Below the pieces are notes generated by a model. The model was not told where the DNA came from, did not search any database, and was given only the letters and a program-made list of their open reading frames with translations. From assembly GCA_013298265.1 (NCBI GenBank), contig JAAFHE010000200.1:1-6932 (forward strand): a stretch of 6,932 nt of DNA, given 5' to 3'. Shown in pieces: positions 5,811 through 6,932 of this stretch (positions within the stretch are counted from its first letter, which is position 1; every line of letters begins with the position of its first letter). The position numbers and the translations under genes were made by a program. Source of the stretch: Lysobacterales bacterium (lineage in GTDB: Bacteria; Pseudomonadota; Gammaproteobacteria; Xanthomonadales; Rhodanobacteraceae).

Positions 5811-5815
5811 TCCTG
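5797..5815. terminator. Palindrome at the convergent feo/pbpC junction, possible bidirectional terminator
   Basis: CAGGATCAC (5797-5805) and GTGATCCTG (5807-5815) are perfect inverted repeats around a single central base; as RNA a 6-7 bp stem with a short loop is realistic. It covers the stop codon of the Cys-rich gene (5808-5810) and ends 5 bp before the pbpC stop. No T-run follows on either strand, so intrinsic termination would be weak. A second small hairpin (TGCGC/GCGCA, 5814-5827) overlaps it. Confidence 0.4.
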
Positions 5816-5819
5816 CGCA

Positions 5820-6932
5820 TCAGCGCAGTACCTGAATCTCCACCTGTGCAAAGTTCCCCGACGCCGTCATCGCCGTGATCGCCTGCGTGCCGGGTTCGTC
5901 GAAATCGTGTTCGAACGGGCGAGTGGCGTCGAGTGCGGCCTTGATGCGGCCGTTGACGAGCCATTGCACGGTGCCTTGGGCGCCGAGTGCGCGCAGCGAC
6001 AGGTGCGGCGGGTGCGTGCTGCCCGGAGCGCGTGCGAGGCTGCTGCCGGCGGCGACGCCGGCGATCTGCAGGTTGGCGTTGGCGTCCAGGCCGTCGTCGG
6101 TGCAGCCGTGCTTGAGCGGCGGCAGTCGCGAGGCTTTGCGCTGCCAGGCACTGAGCCACGGTTGCGCGAGCGCAGGCCAGCGTGCGAGCACGGTTTCACG
6201 TTCGCTGTCCGCATGGCAGCCGCCACTGAGGCGCTGCCCGCTGCGCGCATCGACGCGCAGGCGCAGGCGCGCGTCGTGCCAGTTGGTGGCTTCACGTTCG
6301 GGCAGGGTCGGCGGAATCGCGCCGGCCAAGCTCCAGGCCTTGCGCTTTTCCTGGCACAACTGCGGTTGTTCCGGTTCGAATGCGGTACCGAGCGGCCAGC
6401 AGATATCCACTTCTTGCACGGTGGACGGCGCGGCCGTGGACGCGGCGTCTTCCGGTGCGCGCGGCAGGCTGTCGACGGCCTGGAACAGCAGCGGCAACGC
6501 CGTGACGGCGCCGTATTGGCCCGGCACCGGCGTGCCGTCGGGCCGGCCGACCCAGACGCCCAGTGTGTAGCGCCGCGTGGTGCCCAGCGCCCAGGCGTCG
6601 CGAAAACCGTAGGACGTGCCGGTCTTCCAGGCCAGGCGCGCGCGCCGGCCCGGATCGAAGGTGTCGCGGCTCTGTCCCGGACGCAGATTGGCTTCGAGCA
6701 TGCTGCGCACGATGAAGGCCGAGCCGGGGCTCAGCAGGCGGCGCTCGCTCAGCGGTTCCTGTTCGCGCAGGCGCACCGTGCCGGCGAGGCCGTCGCGGTT
6801 GAGGGCTGCATAGGCGCCGACGAGATCCTGCAGCGTCGCGCCGGTGCCGCCGAGGATCAGCGACAGGTTCGGGCTCGCGCCGCGCGGCCATTGCAGTTCC
6901 AGACCCGCATTGGCCAGGCGCGCGGCGAAGCG
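5820..6932 (-). CDS. pbpC: Penicillin-binding protein 1C, C-terminal part (N-terminus beyond window edge)
   Basis: An open frame enters from the right edge and ends at TGA 5822-5820; 370 residues are visible. PBP1C is an inner-membrane, periplasm-facing peptidoglycan synthase with glycosyltransferase and transpeptidase domains. The visible part starts in the transpeptidase domain (LSLILGGTGATLQDLVGAYAALN) and contains the KTGTS motif (visible residues 103-107), preceded by W and followed by GFRDAWALG. WVGRPDGTPVPGQYG comes next. A linker contains four cysteines, including Cys178 in ICWPLG. The last 90 or so residues (LQIAGVAAGSSL to VEIQVL) match the PBP1C C-terminal (BiPBP_C) domain. The catalytic SxxK and SxN motifs and the glycosyltransferase domain lie outside the window. 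The gene converges on the feo operon with 9 bp between stops and no functional link is suggested. The identification is firm; the symbol rests on the C-terminal domain. Confidence 0.9.
   Translation of the reverse strand, partial: RFAARLANAGLELQWPRGASPNLSLILGGTGATLQDLVGAYAALNRDGLAGTVRLREQEPLSERRLLSPGSAFIVRSMLEANLRPGQSRDTFDPGRRARLAWKTGTSYGFRDAWALGTTRRYTLGVWVGRPDGTPVPGQYGAVTALPLLFQAVDSLPRAPEDAASTAAPSTVQEVDICWPLGTAFEPEQPQLCQEKRKAWSLAGAIPPTLPEREATNWHDARLRLRVDARSGQRLSGGCHADSERETVLARWPALAQPWLSAWQRKASRLPPLKHGCTDDGLDANANLQIAGVAAGSSLARAPGSTHPPHLSLRALGAQGTVQWLVNGRIKAALDATRPFEHDFDEPGTQAITAMTASGNFAQVEIQVLR

Overview
The window is a compact, gene-dense, strongly GC-rich stretch of bacterial chromosome. 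Codons end mostly in G or C. The gene content (a FeoA/FeoB pair followed by a small Cys-rich membrane protein, a liu-type leucine pathway cluster, and PBP1C) points to a gammaproteobacterium of the Xanthomonadaceae/Rhodanobacteraceae type. That placement is inferred from protein style and gene order; no rRNA or other marker is present.

Left part (1-3126, minus strand): three co-directional genes read right to left: liuC (methylglutaconyl-CoA hydratase), a VOC/glyoxalase-fold protein, and the biotin-carboxylase subunit of methylcrotonyl-CoA carboxylase (liuD/mccA type, cut by the left edge). Together they look like part of a leucine/isovalerate degradation operon: LiuD with an unseen beta subunit carboxylates 3-methylcrotonyl-CoA, and LiuC hydrates the product to HMG-CoA. 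The VOC protein is the unexplained member. The two spacers (157 and 83 bp) are longer than usual for an operon; the second holds two hairpins.

Middle (3127-3376): a 250-bp divergent intergenic region carrying the start signals of liuC on one side and of the iron operon on the other, including a perfect TATAAT upstream of feoA.

Right centre (3377-5810, plus strand): a tightly coupled ferrous-iron uptake operon, feoA-feoB-small Cys-rich membrane protein. Both junctions are ATGA overlaps. FeoB is a short version with a reduced soluble region but intact GTPase motifs and both Cys-containing membrane motifs. The third gene sits where feoC lies in enterobacteria but is a different kind of protein: one membrane helix and a C-x5-C-x2-C-x2-C cluster.

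Right end (5820-6932, minus strand): the C-terminal part of penicillin-binding protein 1C (pbpC), converging on the iron operon with only 9 bp between stop codons and a near-perfect palindrome across the junction.

No tRNA, rRNA, CRISPR, insertion sequence, integrase or prophage signal was seen. Most of the window is ordinary core metabolism. The least described parts are the Cys-rich Feo partner, with its poly-G-bearing cysteine cluster, and the VOC protein within the leucine cluster.
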